This document shows positions 10,018 to 20,659 of a stretch of DNA of 64,000 bases, piece after piece. The translations under genes were made by a program, and so were the position numbers. Below the pieces are notes generated by a model. The model ran no database searches, had not been told where the DNA came from, and saw nothing but the letters and a program-made list of their open reading frames with translations. The stretch's first letter is position 1. Every line of letters starts with the position of its first letter. This DNA comes from Nemertoderma westbladi (taxonomy: Eukaryota > Xenacoelomorpha > Nemertodermatida > Nemertodermatidae). Where the stretch lies: the NCBI GenBank assembly GCA_032718475.1, contig JAUCBJ010007426.1, forward strand, positions 62,001 to 126,000. The letters are read 5' to 3'.

Positions 10018-11982
10018 GAACTGATAGATACTCCAGATTGGTTGGGTGGACCCGACTTCCTGAGCAAGGAAGAGGATGAATGGCCTCCTCACCTTACTAC
10101 GGCAGAGATTAGACAAGCCAAGGGAGCGGAGACAGTCAAACCTAAAACCCGGGCGAGTAAATCGAAGTTATTTAAACCGACTATCGATCTATCTGTATTA
10201 CATACTTCCGGGAATGATGCTTCGGATCCACAATCCCTCAACACAAATAAGTCTGTTGTGGAAATTAGAGATAGAGATTGGAAATCTGGAATACCAGACG
10301 TCTCGCAAGGAATCTCACCCATGCTGCAGAGAGCAATGCATCACTACAGTTCCTGGAATCGGCTCTGTAAAGCCGTCACATATTTAAGACGATGTTTTCA
10401 TCATCACTACTCCAGGACGAAGACCACTAGTGATACCGCTCCATTGACATCTGCACAAGTTCATGTTATTAAAAATTTACCCAAATATAAGACATCGGAT
10501 CGTTTTCTAAAGGAGAAAATTAGTCACCAGGAGCATGAAGAAACCAATAAGCAGATACTGAGACTCCTGCAATGCTATGAGGATTCCGAAAAGTATTTCC
10601 TGTTGTTGAGAAATCCGCAGATGCGCTTAAGGGATCGATTCTCGAGCACAATGATAGATGGGCTAATACGTGTTGGAGGAAGACTCACCAATGCGCCCTT
10701 ATCCTTTGACACTAAATTCCCCATACTCATTAGAAATCTTGAAGTACAAATCAAGATGATTGTAGATGTTCACAGCAAACTTTATCATGCTGGTAGAGAA
10801 CGAGTTCTTAGCGAAATTCGAACTCGCTATTATTTTGATAAACCCCGTAGAGCTCTGAACCAAGTTCTTAGGAACTGCATACCCTGTAGGAAAGCATTCA
10901 GTAGGCCTTTAACACAGCGAGAGGCAGAATTACCTAGGGAACGAGTAAGCTTCTATGAACCACCTTTTACTAATACTGGTGTAGATTTATTTGGCCCTAT
11001 TGAAGTATATCGTGCTAGGACTATAGTCAAGAGATGGTGTGTCATCTTCGTATGCATGACTTGTAGAGCCATCCATCTCGATATGGTGAACGATCTATCT
11101 ACCAACAGCTTCGTCTTAAGTTTACGCCGACAGATCGCTCGCTTCGGGACGAGTAATACCATGAGATCGGATAAGGGAACGAACTTCATTGGTGCCAACA
11201 ACGAAATACAGGCTTACGTGAAGGACTGGAACCAAAGACAGGTGGACGATCAGCTAAGGATAACAGCGTCTAGCTGGACCTTCAACGCCGCCGACGCCCC
11301 TTGGTGGGGAGGAAGTTGGGAGAGATTAATTAGAAGTGTCAAGACCGCATTTCACTTTATAGTGCCATGCCGCGCGTATCTCACCGACGAACTTTTGCGG
11401 ACGTTAATGGAGGAAATAGCTGCCTATCTCAACGAGAGACCGCTTATGCCAGTCTCATTGAGTCCCGATTCCCTGGAAGCGCTAACACCCGCGCACTTCC
11501 TACTGAAGAAACCTGTAGCCATGCTCCCACGATCGGAGATTACCGACGGAGACGAATACTGCCGTCGAACTTGGCAACTTATGCAGTTGCTATCCCGTCG
11601 TTTCGCTGACCATTTCGAGAAACATTATCTGCCCACGCTACAACTTCGAACTAAGTGGTTTGCGCAGCAAGAAAACGTCAGCGCCGGAGATATGGTGCTT
11701 ATTGTAGATCCAGACCTCCCACGTAAACGGTGGCAGACAGGTCGTATCATCGAGACTCACATCTCGGATGATGGTTTAGTACGCTCAGTAGAACTTGTCG
11801 TCATGCGGCGTAACTTCAAGAAGCCAGGCATAATCTTTGAGACGCAACAACTCAATCGCCCAGTTGGTCGTTTATGTTTACTGGAAAGAGACAGAGAACT
11901 CTCTGGAAACTATGGAAGGCAAGACACTCTTCCCACGACCACCTCCCTAATTCCTCAAACATCTAGGGACTCCCCAACGTGA
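10018..11982 (+). pseudogene. pol: Element 1 Pol, second part: integrase
   Basis: This continues the pol frame beyond the TAG at 10015; the first internal ATG is at 10042. It contains an HHCC zinc-binding region (DVHSKLYHAGRERVLSEI ... CIPC, about 10765-10890) and the DDE catalytic core. The first Asp is in GVDLFGP near 10979, the second in RSDKGTNF near 11164 and the Glu in WERLIRSVK near 11320. A C-terminal basic region AGDMVLIVDPDLPRKRW, typical of BEL/Pao integrases, follows near 11690. All catalytic residues are present. It ends at 11980-11982. Confidence 0.92.
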
Positions 11983-12315
11983 TACGTCTGGAGTGGGTGT
12001 ATGACTATATTGTTTTATCTATTTTATTATATTTTTATATGCGAACTTTATTATGTACTTTATTATAATCGTTTTTATTCAATTTTATTTAGTAAAATGT
12101 TATTTTAGTGATTATTTAGTAGATTAGTGCAATATATTAGTGTTTATTACGTACGTAATTACTTATAATATATATTTAGTGCGACGGCGAGAAATAATTT
12201 TTTCTCTTTCCTTACTGTCCGTATCATATTATAAATACGTGACTACAGTAAGATGAAATGTCCGTACTTATTAAAGTACAATAAAGCTCCTACTATACTT
12301 AAGTATTATTGGTAG

Positions 12316-12432
12316 GCAGAGTATTAGGAATGCAAAGTTCAGATCCTCGTGTCTCGGCTAAACCAAGCTCTGGGTAGACCTTGGAAACGACTTGCCTCTT
12401 CACACTGACATTGCTTCGTGCGATATTGCTCT
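12316..12432 (+). other. 117-base block identical in three elements
   Basis: I read this block, from GCAGAGTATTAGG to GATATTGCTCT, as identical base for base in Element 2 (29824-29940, minus) and Element 4 (58388-58504). The DNA on both sides differs. It contains a short stem, CCAAG/CTTGG. There is no ORF. A cis-acting RNA or DNA function is inferred. Confidence 0.75.
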
Positions 12433-12530
12433 TCTACCTTATATTAAATAATACATATAGTAGCGTGATGTCCATATAACAGTAGCGTAAAACGCAAATA
12501 AATCTGTTAAACCCTTTGACCATCTGTAAT

Positions 12531-12855
12531 TCTAGTCGATTAAGATATCGTGGCACCCACCGATATACTTGAAAGACAAATTCTAGAATCAATGGTTAAC
12601 GTCTCCAGACAAGTTCTGGAATAAATCGGTGCCCATCTTAAATATTAATTTAATATTTATTCAAATCTGTAAAATTCAGATCCTTTAAAATTTCTAGTCA
12701 ATTAAGATATCGCAGCACTTACCGATACTCTTAAAAGACAATTTTATAGAATTAAGGATCCTCAGTCCCCAGACATGCTCTGGAATAAAAATTGTGTCAA
12801 TTTTAACATCAAATAATAAAATTCACGGGAATAGATTTAAATTCATATTTTAAAT
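12531..12855 (+). repeat. Diverged 162-bp tandem duplication
   Basis: Two units start TCTAGTCGATTAAGATATCG (12531) and TCTAGTCAATTAAG (12693). They share spaced blocks such as ACCGATA and CCAGAC..CTCTGGAATAAA. The pair is kept in Element 4 (about 58602-58870) and Element 2 (about 29440-29725), so the duplication predates their split. Confidence 0.65.
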
Positions 12856-13608
12856 GAATTTCATAAATTGTCATTTTGTGCAATTTATAACATTCCCAAA
12901 ATTCCATTAATTAATAGATCATGGGAGCGGAGATTCATCCTATTGAGTGTATTAGAGTGCGAGAATCTCCAACATATAGTCAATAGCCGATAAAATTAAT
13001 AAAATCATGCATAAAGAGGATATTGACAATTAAAGAATTATTATTAAATAGCATCCCAGATCTGTATGCATGAGAATTACCCTAATTCTACCGCTAGCAT
13101 TCCATAATGTCACCATAGCAACACCCACGCTAGAATTAGAAGCAAGTTAAGAGAACAATAGAAAGCTTGTCCCATTGCATAGCATAGAGAATACATAACA
13201 CACTGTTAGTATCCAAGGATACACAGTAATAACGTGACATTCTGGAATGCACTGACTAACGGACAAATGGCCTGTATGTGTACAATTGGTGACAGTTGTG
13301 TGGAATTTGTGCGTTTATAGGTGAATGTTACTGCTAAAGTATGTTTACAGTAGCTAGTCGCAATTGTGAAAGTAGCCCAACTCTCCTATAGAAAGAACCT
13401 AAAGTGGATTCAAGCCTTTGGGACGGACAGTGGAGTGACTTGTGCCGGTTATCGTTGTCGTGCTGTTGCTACATGTTGGCGTAAACACTGCGACGACGGT
13501 ACATCGGCGCTGAGAATCCCACTGTCCGGGGGCAAAGAGAGGTAGGCAGCGACGTCCGCTCGCCTAAACATAAACTCATTTCGATATTAATAAACTCAGA
13601 TAGCAGAT

Positions 13609-13986
13609 ATGACGGAGTTGATAGAAGATGATCTTGGTATCAGGGAGCGATATACTCTACCTTTACAAGCATTTGTGGATAGCTTGATACGCGGTGAAAC
13701 CGATCCAACCATTACGGAGGACGATGGTCGTTATATCGAGCCGCCGATGTCCCAAGAGCAACTTACGCGTGAATTGGACTATCGAAAATTCACCGCTCGC
13801 TATACGCATCGTAATAGTACGTATATGGACTTCCTAACTACCGGCCATCCTAGCGATTTGCATGATACGGACGATGTAGATACAGAGAGGGAAATGGTTC
13901 TATTTAAATATCATACCCAGCGGAGTCGTAACGATAAACCGAGAATGGAACACGAGAATTCTATTCGAAAACAACTCGAAAGATAG
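13609..13986 (+). CDS. Element 1 3' accessory ORF, N-terminal piece (125 aa), unknown function
   Basis: It encodes an acidic and Arg-rich protein starting MTELIEDDLGIRERYTLPL. The N-terminus is conserved in Element 4 (59679) and Element 2 (28624, minus), and most differences between copies are conservative. That suggests the protein was selected while the elements were active. In Element 2 the frame runs on for another 150 residues, whereas here it stops at the point where the sequence becomes LINE-like. I do not recognise the family. It sits where an env gene would be in a retrovirus, but I see no signal peptide or membrane segment. A CAG three bases ahead of the ATG could be a splice acceptor. 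Confidence 0.6.
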   Translation: MTELIEDDLGIRERYTLPLQAFVDSLIRGETDPTITEDDGRYIEPPMSQEQLTRELDYRKFTARYTHRNSTYMDFLTTGHPSDLHDTDDVDTEREMVLFKYHTQRSRNDKPRMEHENSIRKQLER

Positions 13987-14200
13987 AATGTGGAAGAAAG
14001 CTTGTAAAGACAAATAGAGGAGAACACTGGAGAAGAGACATGGGTTAATGTCCAGGGTCCATGATGTGAATAGTTTTTCCCCGGGGCACGGGTGCTCGCG
14101 GGCAGTCTCCTTCGGGAGGCTGTAATTTCTCTTCCTTCATCGTTTTCCTGTAATTATTGTGATCAGTGTCACAATTAAAGGGCAAGAATGAATGATGATG
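13985..14200 (+). mobile_element. Probable LINE 3' end inserted in the accessory ORF
   Basis: The sequence stops matching Element 2 near 13980. It then reads like the C-terminus of a non-LTR ORF2 (WRRDMG...CPGSMM, stop near 14070), followed by a short 3' UTR and a GAATGAATGATGATG tail near 14186-14200. The conserved accessory ORF is cut at this junction. I could not find clear target duplications, so the borders are approximate. Confidence 0.5.
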
Positions 14201-14873
14201 TGACGGAAACATGTCCATTGTGGTATCTTATGGATACTACCATATATCCTCCCTCCTCTTTACTCCCTTTATCCCTCTATACATCGCTATTGAAAATACA
14301 ACATACTTCGTCCCACCTTCTCTTCCCAATGTGCTCGGAGCTTTGGGAGACGATCGACCAATCATTGCCGTATCGTGGTATGGATCATACCGCCTCCTAA
14401 TAAATCCCCCCACCCCTTACTGTTTATTTGTATGCTCATATTGGTGTCCGCACCTCTCGTCCATGTAACATTCCACATTCTGTTGATATTTATGATATCA
14501 ACTTCCACCCTCGCGTTGTTGATTAGAAAATCAACCACCAATAATTTCCTTAAGTCCGCAACCGTGATACAAACAAGGACTGAAAGGACACGAGGATAGT
14601 TTGTGAACAACTGGTACCATTATGTGTCATAAATCTGGTTGTTCACCTCCCTCAATGATTGGAGATATAAATCTTATGTAGAACAACTGAGACAAACATA
14701 TCCTTGAACGGGTATTTACCTCCTCGCTAGGGATAAATTCATTTAGAGATCGTCTTCGAACGATTGAATCTTCCTACTGAAGTCGTATTTCTGAATATTT
14801 CTGAATACGATATAAGTCTTCCTCTGCTCTCGATCATCAATGGCGGAAAACATATTAGTCATCCTAGGGGAAC
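14201..14873 (+). other. Non-genic stretch between the two accessory ORF pieces
   Basis: Several short overlapping ORFs occur on both strands, none with recognisable motifs. The stretch has no clear match in Element 2, so I cannot say whether it is original element sequence or an insertion. The codon before the ATG at 14874 is preceded by an in-frame TAG at 14865. Confidence 0.5.
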
Positions 14874-16649
14874 ATGGAGAACATTCCATACCCTCTCGTT
14901 GATACTCAGCTGATTGCTCCCTGGGCAGAAGGTCGAGGTTTCTTCCGCACTATGTATGCTAATACGCCTAGCAACATTACCAAGGTGCAACGAACTTCCA
15001 TCGGACATCTTGCCTTTCAGGAATACGGATGGAATTTCAAAGTCGGAAATCCCATTAACTATCAACAAGTATACGGAGATCATTATTCTCGATTGTACTT
15101 TGATGGACCATTAACTGCACCTGGCGCCGTGTATAGCTTCATGAGTGTTCCACTCCGTCCCTCCTTAGCTATATACACGATCTTTGAAAACAGCGCACTT
15201 GCCGGTTGGCTAGCCGATGTGTGCAGTCGTACTATACGCGCCCATCCATTAATACTTGGGACCAAACTCGCTAAGCTAGATGAACATAATAAATTCATCC
15301 GTTTCGAATGTTTCCGGCGATTTTTAACCCCGTTCCGCAACGTGGATAGCCAATTTAAAGACTGCGCTTTGACCAAACTCAGCCTAAGAAACTCAGCTGC
15401 AGAGAAGTTGGATAGCGCTGGATTCGCCATTTTCAAAGAGATTTGTATATCGAACTTGCACTCCTCTGTTATACAAAGACCTCGAATCCCCACAGGTTAT
15501 TCTGTCGTGGAAATTCAGACAATAGGTCCACCTGAAGAGACAGACGCACCCACTTCAGCTATGCACTTGGAAGACGAACCAATATGTCTAGAATCTGAAG
15601 AGATTCAGCCTATCGCGCCCCGGAACAGCGACAACGATTACATCATAGAATGGTATCAAGGTCCACAGTGTCTCACTGCGTACGATTATCGACATGCCAA
15701 CTATGTTTCTAGGCAACGTTGTCGGTTATGCGCATTGAGAGACCACGATACGCCCATGGACACCAACGTCCGCTGTTCCTATTTCCAAGAACAACCGACT
15801 ATGGAAATTTATTGCGCATATTGCAGACTCAATAACTTGCATATCTTTGCGGTTTGCCCTCAATTTATGACTCAATGTCACCATTGTCAACTAAAGGGAC
15901 ATGCTAGTTTCGACTGCCCTTTTAATCACGATTTGGAAAGCGTAGATGAAATGATCACACTACGATACATCAGAGCTTGGGAAGCGAACGCTGATTTACA
16001 TTGTGATTCGCGCCATCGCTATTATCCCGGACGCGCTTATGAAGGAGTTTATGCGTTCCATCCTTATCTATTCGCTTCGGTTGAACAGAAATCACGCATA
16101 TCAAGTTACGAGCTACTGAAGCGTGTTGGAGAATGTATTTCAACCAAATTCGTACGCAAATTTCTCAGAAATGTTAATCCTAGCGACCTTCATTCCTATA
16201 ACTTAATCAATTATATCCGTCAGGATCCGGACTATGGAGACTTGTTTGTTAACTCACACCCCGAGTTACAGGAAGTATATCGACGGCCTTACGAATACCG
16301 AGCCCGCGAACGCGAGTTGGAAAGGACCATTAAACCCCGGAGGTTTCTAACTGCCTATGGTCCACCCACGGCCCTCGTTCAGACCACTCGTAAAGGACCC
16401 GTAAGAGCGGCTGTCTTGAAACGAGCTCTCAAAGCCGTTAGACCCCTCTCCCCGGACGTTGATGTCAATCAACCCGGTACTTCGACTGGCGGATACACCG
16501 ACCATAATCCTACACCCTCTGATGCAATCATATTGCACCCTTCACCCAGGAGTTATAGCCCTCCTTGTAAAGTGGCTCGCCCCAAAGAGAAAAGGACTCT
16601 GGCTAGCTTTAAGAAACTGCGTAAACGCCATCCGCGCAAGAAAGACTAA
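14874..16649 (+). CDS. Element 1 3' accessory ORF (591 aa) with CCHC zinc knuckles
   Basis: This is the longest reading frame outside gag and pol. Residues 1-260 have no motif I recognise. Residues about 275-350 are Cys/His-rich: RCRLC, CAYCRLNNLHIFAVC (C-x2-C-x5-H-x4-C, near 313) and CHHCQLKGHASFDC, an exact C-x2-C-x4-H-x4-C knuckle at about 335. The C-terminus is strongly basic and ends KKLRKRHPRKKD. This profile points to a nucleic-acid-binding, Gag-like protein rather than an envelope, since no signal peptide or membrane anchor is seen. The basic C-terminus is also encoded in Element 2 (about 27090-27260, minus), and a scrap of the middle survives in Element 4 (60048-60170). Expression, perhaps from a spliced RNA, is inference. 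It may have begun as one ORF with the 13609 piece. Confidence 0.65.
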   Translation: MENIPYPLVDTQLIAPWAEGRGFFRTMYANTPSNITKVQRTSIGHLAFQEYGWNFKVGNPINYQQVYGDHYSRLYFDGPLTAPGAVYSFMSVPLRPSLAIYTIFENSALAGWLADVCSRTIRAHPLILGTKLAKLDEHNKFIRFECFRRFLTPFRNVDSQFKDCALTKLSLRNSAAEKLDSAGFAIFKEICISNLHSSVIQRPRIPTGYSVVEIQTIGPPEETDAPTSAMHLEDEPICLESEEIQPIAPRNSDNDYIIEWYQGPQCLTAYDYRHANYVSRQRCRLCALRDHDTPMDTNVRCSYFQEQPTMEIYCAYCRLNNLHIFAVCPQFMTQCHHCQLKGHASFDCPFNHDLESVDEMITLRYIRAWEANADLHCDSRHRYYPGRAYEGVYAFHPYLFASVEQKSRISSYELLKRVGECISTKFVRKFLRNVNPSDLHSYNLINYIRQDPDYGDLFVNSHPELQEVYRRPYEYRARERELERTIKPRRFLTAYGPPTALVQTTRKGPVRAAVLKRALKAVRPLSPDVDVNQPGTSTGGYTDHNPTPSDAIILHPSPRSYSPPCKVARPKEKRTLASFKKLRKRHPRKKD

Positions 16650-16719
16650 CTGTTTAGAGTATTTACGTATATTAGAAACTGTGATTTTGTATATTTTATA
16701 GACTCAAATCCCATTTTCT

Positions 16720-16727
16720 GGGAGCGG
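16720..16727 (+). other. Polypurine tract of Element 1
   Basis: GGGAGCGG abuts the 3' LTR and is the expected plus-strand primer position. The same sequence abuts the 3' LTR of Element 2. It is short and interrupted by one C. Confidence 0.6.
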
Positions 16728-17880
16728 TGTAAAAGCTTCTGTAGGATATAACTCGCCCTTTTGCTTCGCAATCCAGTTTCCCCCCTAGGCGCTGGAATAC
16801 TCTAAAAGGCTCTATAACTATATATATATTCCCCTCGCCCGCAAGGTACCGTTATAGGTGTTTTAACGGACATAAAAGTCATTCTGCTATATACGTGTTT
16901 TGGCGGACATGGTAAGGCAAAAAACCTGCAATGCACCAAATACCTTTCACAGCTTAGCCGTGATGATTCATATTACGACATCTAACAGCTGGTTGCTGAC
17001 ATGGAAACAGCCATTGGCCACATGGTTCTTTGTTTAGCTTAAGCCAATCAGAGCGATTTTTTCTGTCGATGTGGAGCTTTTCGGCCGATCATACTAGAAA
17101 TTATAGAGCGTATAACTGTTATCAACTCACATATCTTATCTAATCATAACAACTGATTGCAATTCAGTTTTACATTATCGGTTCAATATACATTATTATA
17201 CTGCTGTTTACTATTGTTTGGTTGAATATTATTTGGAGAACATTTATAAAGAACCCAAATTTCCCAATTTTCTTGATACACTACAGGTTAGAGAGGCGGG
17301 TTATATATAGCGATTGCGACTTATATTATTGTGTATGTAGTGATTTTAATGCTATTTGATAAGCACTACATTGGTCCGTTGCTGTTCTCTTTATATATGA
17401 TAAAAATCATTGACGGTCGGCAAATTAGTGAGCAGTATTGTATGTTACCGGTAGTGTGCATGATTGTGACTGATAACTAAGCATTTCCTAAAGAATGCGC
17501 CTCATACGTGAATCATAAGCCTTACCGACTTACCGTTGTGATTAGTATAAGTCATATCTCTGTTTACCTAAATAGAGCGCCACGTCCTAAAGGAACTGTT
17601 AATATTTCCCGAAAGTGAATAATATTAGTCAGAAATTAATTATTAACGATCAATCGAATAATACAGTACAGTAAGCTTACACTGCAATAATAATCTAAGC
17701 CCTCAGAATCCAGTCTCCCGGGAATATCCAGCGGGTGAATGGACGCGCACTAGGCTGGCTTCTGCTAATGTTGTGTTTATTGGTATTAAATATTTGTTAT
17801 CTTCTAAAGTCTATTTATAAACCAAAAGACATATAAATTTTGGCAGGTTAAACTGCTAAAGGTCTTCAAAAGCGCGTACA
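16728..17880 (+). repeat. Element 1 3' LTR
   Basis: 1153 bp, differing from the 5' LTR at about six positions by eye. It carries the same internal ATAACTGTTAT site (17112-17122). It is followed by the CACAC duplication at 17881-17885. Confidence 0.95.
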
Positions 17881-17885
17881 CACAC
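17881..17885. repeat. Target-site duplication of Element 1, right copy (CACAC)
   Basis: Matches 621-625 and closes Element 1. Confidence 0.9.
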
Positions 17886-19384
17886 CCCGAACAGGTAGGG
17901 CACGTTGTTACCTCTTATTCACATGTTTCTAGCCAAATTTTATTTTGGCGCACCAACCCTATTGACCACGAGTGGAGAAAGAGATTTCGGCCCAAAATGA
18001 CAGCATGTGAAATAATGTTTTATTCATTGTTTTGGTTAGAAAACTGTAACCTACTAACCTACAGTACTCCTTTTCCTAAATGTTTTAAATTAAATGAACT
18101 TCTTTTTTAAACCAAATGAACACATATTGGTGTTGGCTGTCATTTTGTGCCATTAACTCAACCAACTAACATTATTATTCACCGTATACCGGTCGGCACA
18201 TTAATTTGACTTCCTATTCTACAAAAATGTACCCTCTGTAATCACCTCACCACCAATCATTTCAGCCCGCCCTTTCTATTTACAACAGCATTACTATTAT
18301 CTAGAAACCGAGCAACCGTTCCATTCAGGATTTGTAATTCGAACGGTGGTTCTGACTTATGAGGAATTTAATTGATAATTAATTGATGTATCTTAAGTGA
18401 CAATGATTTAATTAAGATTTAATTTTATTTTTTCAAAAATATTAAGAAGGATTAGAAAACTTTAAATTAATGATATGTTACTTTCTGTAAAAATTATCTG
18501 AAACTCGTAAAGGTTATCACTGGAAAAACCTTTGTTTGTTGTTTTACTGCAAGGTTTGCCCATTGAATGACGATATCGCATTTTATTCACATGTTCAGTA
18601 CCGGGGGAGGAAGGTTAGCGTTGTACGTAACATTTGTACGGAATATTTTCAGGAAGATGGGAAGCCATATGCTATTTAGGAGTAGTAAACATGCTTTTCC
18701 AATAAGAACTAACTAATTAAGACAGTCAGATAATTTTTCATTTGACTTTTGCAGAAGTGAGGCATATCTTAGTTAAAATTTTTTTTAGTTAATATTTCTT
18801 GAAAAATACATCCCCTAATTAAATTATTATTAGTTCTACTAAATTACACTTAATTGTACTACTGTACTTAATTGTAATATAAATAAATCAAATATCGATC
18901 ACTCAGAAACACTGAATCCGAATCCGAATTTCAATCCAAATACAATATAACCTGTCCTACTAACCTCTTTCTCACATATTTCTGGAACTTTCAATTGTAA
19001 CTTATATTGTAGTTAGTGATTTATTTAGCTACCAGTAGTAAATAACACGCTAGTTTTTTATTTTTTTTTTATCTCGTGTGTTTCATTAATTAGAAATCGT
19101 TGCTAAGCCTCATTTAAATATCATTGAATTGGGGTTGAATTAATTGGGGTGTGAATATTAAATTTTTTTTTGTTCAGGACTGGATGTCACTCGGGTTTGA
19201 ACCAACGCTGTATTGAGTACAGCACAGTTCCGGCTATTGTTCTGCTTTAGCAGCGCGCAAAGTTCAGCCACTGGTATATCCGTTTTCCAATCCATTTCGC
19301 ATAATTGATGTCGGAAGGTCCATTTCTATCTGTTAGGGTAATGAAGCGGCCCAATAGGCCGGTGCACTACTCTGATAGGGTGCA
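17886..19384. other. Gene-free AT-rich flanking DNA
   Basis: No supportable gene. It includes long T and A runs and dispersed direct words, and ends at a 22-base C tract (19385-19406). Confidence 0.6.
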
Positions 19385-19970
19385 CCCCCCCCCCCCCCCC
19401 CCCCCCTCCAAAAAAAAGTTTATACTAGCTAGTTTTTGTTACTTTTTTTTAAATGTTCTAGAACATATTGTCTATTCATTTTTTTATTAATTTCGTTCTC
19501 GAACAAATAATTGTTGTTCTAGAACAAAATTAATTAATTAGATATTTTTTAAGTTATCAAAGCTAGTTTTTCTTACTTTTTTTTTAATTTTCTAGAACAT
19601 ATCGTCTATTTATTTTTGTAAAAAGTAATGTTCTAGAATAAATATTTTTTGTTCTACAACATTCGAAAAAATTTTATTTTTGTTGTGTTTTTTTATTTGA
19701 TTAGGCCTAGTAAGCGTTAAAAATAATTACTAACAACTACAAATTTTCATTGTAGCTAGTGATTCTTATTAAAAATTTTATACAAAGATAACATACAATA
19801 AAAAATTAAAAAGATAAACAAATTAGCTAGTTTTTTACTATTTTATTTTCTAGAACAAAAAATATTTGTTCTAGAACAAAATTTTCATATTAAATGAATA
19901 GATTATACAGTATGTTTAAGAAATTTTTTTTTAAAAAGTAACAAAAACTAGCTAGTATAAAAAATTTAAT
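19385..19970. mobile_element. Foldback MITE with C-tract edge and TTCTAGAA palindromes
   Basis: A 22-base C run is followed by an arm containing TATACTAGCTAGTTTTTGTTAC (from about 19421). This is repeated inverted at about 19937-19958, giving a foldback of roughly 550 bp with no coding capacity. The interior has at least five TTCTAGAAC-type palindromes. Target duplications are not clear, so the superfamily is unassigned. Confidence 0.6.
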
Positions 19971-20041
19971 GGAAATTGAAAGAATTTGAACACCAAACAC
20001 ACTATACCCTGATAGGCTAGAGTTCTGTATAGCACGGCAGG

Positions 20042-20172
20042 CATTACTATGTTACTATGTATGGGTACCCCCACTTCTTGACCAATTATTTTAATATGAA
20101 AATGACTTCTTTTATGATGTTCTTTATTCTACAATAGTACCAAAAGTGGGTACCCATAACATAGTAATATCT
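20042..20172. repeat. Imperfect hairpin of about 130 bp
   Basis: A left arm around TACTATGTATGGGTACCCCCACTT and a right arm around AAGTGGGTACCCATAACATAGTA are inverted copies. It could be a small foldback element. A C13 tract follows at 20207-20219. Confidence 0.5.
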
Positions 20173-20439
20173 GACCACGTATCTTACGGCCACCAACCTC
20201 CAACCACCCCCCCCCCCCCTTATTTGTCAACAAAAAAATAGCTACTCAGGTTTATCTATAAAAAAAAGTTGACGATGTCATTTAGTGTAAGAGTTGGACG
20301 AATGTTTAAAATGAACTGGAATTTAAAATACCATCCTGGTTAGTGATCAATTTTTGAAAATGACATAAAAATGGAGTCACACATCATATTACACCACTTC
20401 CTGTAATATACAGTAGTGTCGTTATTCTGGTACAGTCCG

Positions 20440-20659
20440 CCCCCCCCCCCCCCCCTTCCCTAATTGTTTCTACAAATCTTAATGAGAATGCATCACATTT
20501 GAAACAGAGATAGTTTCATCTACCTCCTCTTTACTGGGTGAGCCAGAATTTTTATTTTCGCGTTCAATCTGTCGCTACACGCGTTTGAAAAAACTCTCTC
20601 CATCGATATAGCGCCAGTCGAACTGCAGTTATTCTTCAATCTTATAGCTACTGTAGTAC
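20440..20659 (+). mobile_element. T1 foldback element, left arm (first part)
   Basis: It begins with a C16 tract and continues with about 200 bp that recur inverted at about 48405-48657, and more divergently in direct orientation at 50323-50541. Shared words include GTTTCATCTACC, CTTTACTGGGTGAGCCAGAA and CTGCAGTTATTCTTCAATC. Element 3 interrupts the arm here, and it resumes at 46965. With Element 3 removed, T1 is about 1.9 kb with long inverted arms. No transposase is seen. Confidence 0.65.
20655..20659. repeat. Target-site duplication of Element 3, left copy (AGTAC)
   Basis: AGTAC abuts the LTR start at 20660 and recurs at 46960-46964 after the other LTR. Confidence 0.9.

Larger units (their letters stand above)
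11983..13608 (+). other. Conserved noncoding stretch between pol and the 3' ORF region
   Basis: AT-rich and without a credible ORF. It contains the 117-base invariant block and the 162-bp duplication listed separately. A sequence around 13425-13560, ahead of the 3' ORF, is also conserved in Elements 2 and 4. Counterparts are 28625-30271 (Element 2) and about 58050-59678 (Element 4). Confidence 0.7.
626..17880 (+). mobile_element. Element 1: giant BEL/Pao LTR retrotransposon
   Basis: Two 1153-bp LTRs (TGT...ACA) flank a 14.9-kb interior and share the CACAC target duplication. I count about six substitutions between the LTRs, so insertion is recent. The interior has a 2.2-kb repeat-rich leader, gag (4013-7513), pol (7510-11982, order protease, RT, RNase H, integrase, as in BEL/Pao), a 1.6-kb conserved noncoding stretch, and an extra 3' ORF region (13609-16649). 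At 17.3 kb it is longer than the usual BEL/Pao range of roughly 5-11 kb. It is not autonomous as it stands: there is a deletion at the gag/pol junction, a stop in pol at 10015 and a LINE fragment in the 3' ORF region. Confidence 0.95.

Noticed and set aside
13609-16649. Envelope gene
   Set aside because: No signal peptide, cleavage site or membrane anchor is visible; the CCHC knuckles and basic tail point elsewhere.
19180-19300. Possible tRNA-derived SINE (GGTTTGAACC-like B box)
   Set aside because: One weak motif, with no A box at the right distance and no tail or duplications.
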